This document shows positions 7,207-8,452 of a stretch of DNA of 8,452 nt, in pieces. The first letter of the stretch is position 1. Every line of letters begins with the position of its first letter. The notes beneath the pieces are model-generated. The model was not told the origin of the DNA and made no database searches. It saw only the letters and a program-made list of their open reading frames with translations. The DNA is from Syntrophomonadaceae bacterium (GTDB lineage: Bacteria; Bacillota_D; Dethiobacteria; DTU022; PWGO01), in assembly GCA_003554535.1 (NCBI GenBank), contig PWGT01000227.1, positions 1 through 8,452 on the forward strand. Reading direction: 5' to 3'. Position numbers and translations under genes: made by a program.

Positions 7207-7260
7207 TTAAAACTTTAAGACATACAAAACCAAATTGATTTTACTTTCCAGCTTTGACAC
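7207..7260 (-). CDS. doubtful 17-codon ORF behind a very strong ribosome site
   Basis: Between the DUF2848 gene and dctP the minus strand carries AAGGAGGTGA (7270-7261) followed directly by GTG (7260-7258). The resulting ORF, MSKLESKINLVLYVLKF, ends TAA at 7209-7207, just before the dctP ribosome site. Only 3 nt separate GGAGG from the GTG, short for efficient initiation, and no family is recognisable. It may be a leader peptide or only a by-product of an SD that has another role, such as protecting the 5' end of dctP mRNA. Confidence 0.2.
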   Translation of the reverse strand: MSKLESKINLVLYVLKF

Positions 7261-7269
7261 TCACCTCCT

Positions 7270-7962
7270 TTATTTATAATACTTAAGCAGCTCTATGTCA
7301 TACTCATCAGTTATTTTCCTTCCTAAAACATTATCAGCCAGTTCATATTTAAAATTCTGGCCGAATGCCAGGCCACCTATGGCCGGAATCGTTCCTGAAT
7401 ATATAATTGAACCGTTTAGATCACCGTACTTATCCTTTACTTCTTTAATAATATCTTCAACCCGAAGAATAGTATTTACTTTACCATCTTGATACAGTCT
7501 TTCCTCTCCATCAACTGTAGTCCAGGCTCTTAGCTCTAACTCATCCCAGTGATCTTTCACATCTTCATACTTCCAAATGGTATCTGCAATTGGCTTAGGA
7601 CATGCCTGCTTACATTTTAGAATGCTTACTGTTTCCAGAGCTCTATCGGTGTGATCACTGCACAGCCCTATATAAATCTCATCGTCCTGGACCATAATAG
7701 CAAACTCAGCCTCACCACTGGTCTCCTTTTCCACCACCTGAATTTTGTCAGATTTAGTTACCATGGTATGTGCTCCGGGGAATATTACTGGAACCCTTTC
7801 AAATTCTTCTGTAACGCCTATCTCTTTAAGCTCTTCTACGTGCTCTAATACTTTTTCCTTGTCCCTTCCGGAAAAACCGATGATGTACAAATACTGAAGG
7901 TCAAATACTAACTCTTCTGTTCTTTCTTTTGTCTGCAGGTTAAAATTCGTTTTGATTCCCAT
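7270..7962 (-). CDS. DUF2848 family protein (putative FAH-like hydrolase/isomerase)
   Basis: A 230-aa soluble protein that I recognise as DUF2848 from its conserved blocks. These are GEAEFAIMVQDDEIYIGLCSDHTDRALE at 83-110 (Ser102-Asp-His-Thr-Asp-Arg107), KCKQACPKPIA at 116-126, the two Trp of WKYEDVKDHW at 130-139, IYSGTIPAIGG at 187-197, and the C-terminal FKYELADNVLGRKI at 204-217. The SGT segment and the ELxDxxLGRKI ending resemble fumarylacetoacetate-hydrolase domains, which cleave or isomerise oxo-acids with a divalent metal; this link is from memory and function is unproven. The ATG has only a modest GGTGA 9 nt upstream. It is the first gene after a 490 bp leader and precedes dctP by 84 nt, so it probably acts on the imported compound or its breakdown product. 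Confidence 0.85.
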   Translation of the reverse strand: MGIKTNFNLQTKERTEELVFDLQYLYIIGFSGRDKEKVLEHVEELKEIGVTEEFERVPVIFPGAHTMVTKSDKIQVVEKETSGEAEFAIMVQDDEIYIGLCSDHTDRALETVSILKCKQACPKPIADTIWKYEDVKDHWDELELRAWTTVDGEERLYQDGKVNTILRVEDIIKEVKDKYGDLNGSIIYSGTIPAIGGLAFGQNFKYELADNVLGRKITDEYDIELLKYYK

Positions 7963-7995
7963 TACTTTTCTTCACCAACCTTTTTTTATAATTTG

Positions 7996-8015
7996 TGTGA
8001 AATTGCTATTTCACA
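7996..8015. repeat. perfect 8+8 bp inverted repeat, candidate operator
   Basis: TGTGAAAT-TGCT-ATTTCACA: 8-bp arms, 4-bp spacer, centred about 43 bp upstream of the DUF2848 start codon. It resembles a dimeric regulator site. The half-sites recall TGTGA/TCACA of CRP, but the CRP gap is 6 and here it is 10, so CRP is not a match. As RNA it would be an 8-bp stem with a 4-nt loop and no T-run at a useful distance, so an operator is favoured. It would control the whole cluster. Confidence 0.45.
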
Positions 8016-8245
8016 GCATGACACGCTATTCTGTCGTAGTGCTTACATATTTAAACCAAAACCTATACGAATATTATTTAAGGTCTTATGTCAGCCTTAA
8101 CTGGATTAGCAAATATTCAAGCCTGCCGCCTACCTTAGCAGTATAATGAATTAATAATCATTGTGTATTCTGACTCACAAATTCATTCAATTTAAATAAT
8201 GTTAGGACTGAAAAGAATTGGAACTCTGCGGAGTAATTTTATACT

Positions 8246-8275
8246 ATAATACGCCATATTGTTTCTATCTTCCAA
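8246..8275 (-). promoter_or_regulatory. candidate sigma-A promoter for the cluster
   Basis: Minus strand TTGGAA (8275-8270), 18 bp spacer, TATTAT (8251-8246): 4/6 and 5/6 to consensus. Initiation near 8239 would leave a leader of roughly 275 nt before the DUF2848 gene. The near-palindrome ACTCTGCGGAGT (8223-8234) would lie just past the start point. It is the best pair I found in this leader, but other weak pairs exist. Confidence 0.3.
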
Positions 8276-8452
8276 CAAGACACTGAACGCATAAATACAA
8301 GCTCTGGTGATCACTTCAATATCAATAAATTAATCTGAGTATTACTATTTACTTCACTTAAATTATATAGTAATATTGAGTCACAGTAAAATGAATAATT
8401 TGCATATTAATAATCTCGTTATTAAATATTTATAAGGGACGGTTAGCTATGT

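Larger units (their letters stand above)
7963..8452. other. gene-free leader upstream of the cluster
   Basis: 490 bp of AT-rich DNA with no convincing ORF. It should contain the control region of the cluster. Visible items are a perfect 8+8 inverted repeat (7996-8015), a candidate minus-strand promoter (8275-8246) with a near-palindrome ACTC-TGCG-GAGT just downstream (8234-8223), a GTGATCAC palindrome (8307-8314), and a 9+9 bp inverted repeat TATTACTAT/ATAGTAATA (8340-8348, 8367-8375). An ATG at 8449 on the plus strand could open a divergent gene outside the window but cannot be judged. Confidence 0.6.

Noticed and set aside
8108..8124. Minus-strand sigma-54-like motif AGGC...TTTGC upstream of the DUF2848 gene
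   Set aside because: The GG-GC distance is again 11, and the -24 element lacks the leading T.
8340..8375. 9+9 bp inverted repeat TATTACTAT/ATAGTAATA as an operator or terminator
   Set aside because: It is pure A/T-rich with one G/C pair per arm, an 18-bp loop and no adjacent gene, so chance is likely.
8449..8452. Plus-strand ATG near the window edge as the start of a divergent regulator
   Set aside because: Only four bases remain, and AAGGGA upstream is a poor ribosome site.

Overview
The window reads as a catabolic gene cluster from an anaerobic, low-to-mid GC bacterium of the Firmicutes/Halanaerobiia type. Three things suggest this: strong AGGAGG-type ribosome sites, a 4Fe-4S old-yellow-enzyme-type flavoprotein, and the start of a VorB-like 2-oxoacid:ferredoxin oxidoreductase. 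The secreted solute-binding lipoprotein is extremely acidic (about 76 Asp/Glu against 18 Lys/Arg), while the cytoplasmic proteins look balanced, which points to a saline or alkaline habitat. Every convincing gene is on the minus strand, so transcription runs from high to low coordinates. Four of the seven genes appear to use GTG or TTG starts.

Layout in transcription order. 8452-7963 is a gene-free leader of 490 bp with a candidate promoter and a perfect 8+8 bp inverted repeat just ahead of the first gene. 7962-7270 encodes a DUF2848 protein that looks related to the fumarylacetoacetate-hydrolase fold. 7270-7186 is a short gap with a very strong orphan Shine-Dalgarno and a doubtful 17-codon ORF. 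7185-6145 is dctP, the TRAP solute-binding lipoprotein. 6144-5840 is a 305 bp gap that opens with a perfect 17-bp-stem hairpin. 5839-5360 (dctQ) and 5356-4073 (dctM) are the TRAP membrane subunits, in the same reading frame and parted by a single TAG. After 110 bp comes a 649-aa FMN/4Fe-4S/FAD oxidoreductase (3962-2013) with a TTG start directly behind an ATG-TAA pair. A stand-alone amidase-signature hydrolase follows (1971-559). A 451 bp gene-free stretch separates it from the first 35 codons of a VorB-like subunit (107-1), probably the start of another operon.

Inferred joint role: the TRAP system imports an organic acid using the Na+ or H+ gradient. The reductase, amidase and DUF2848 protein would then process it, plausibly an unsaturated or amide-bearing carboxylate. 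The substrate cannot be read from the sequence. The hairpin after dctP and the strong SD before it suggest that dctP mRNA is made or kept in excess over dctQM. No RNA genes, CRISPR arrays, insertion sequences or phage genes were seen.
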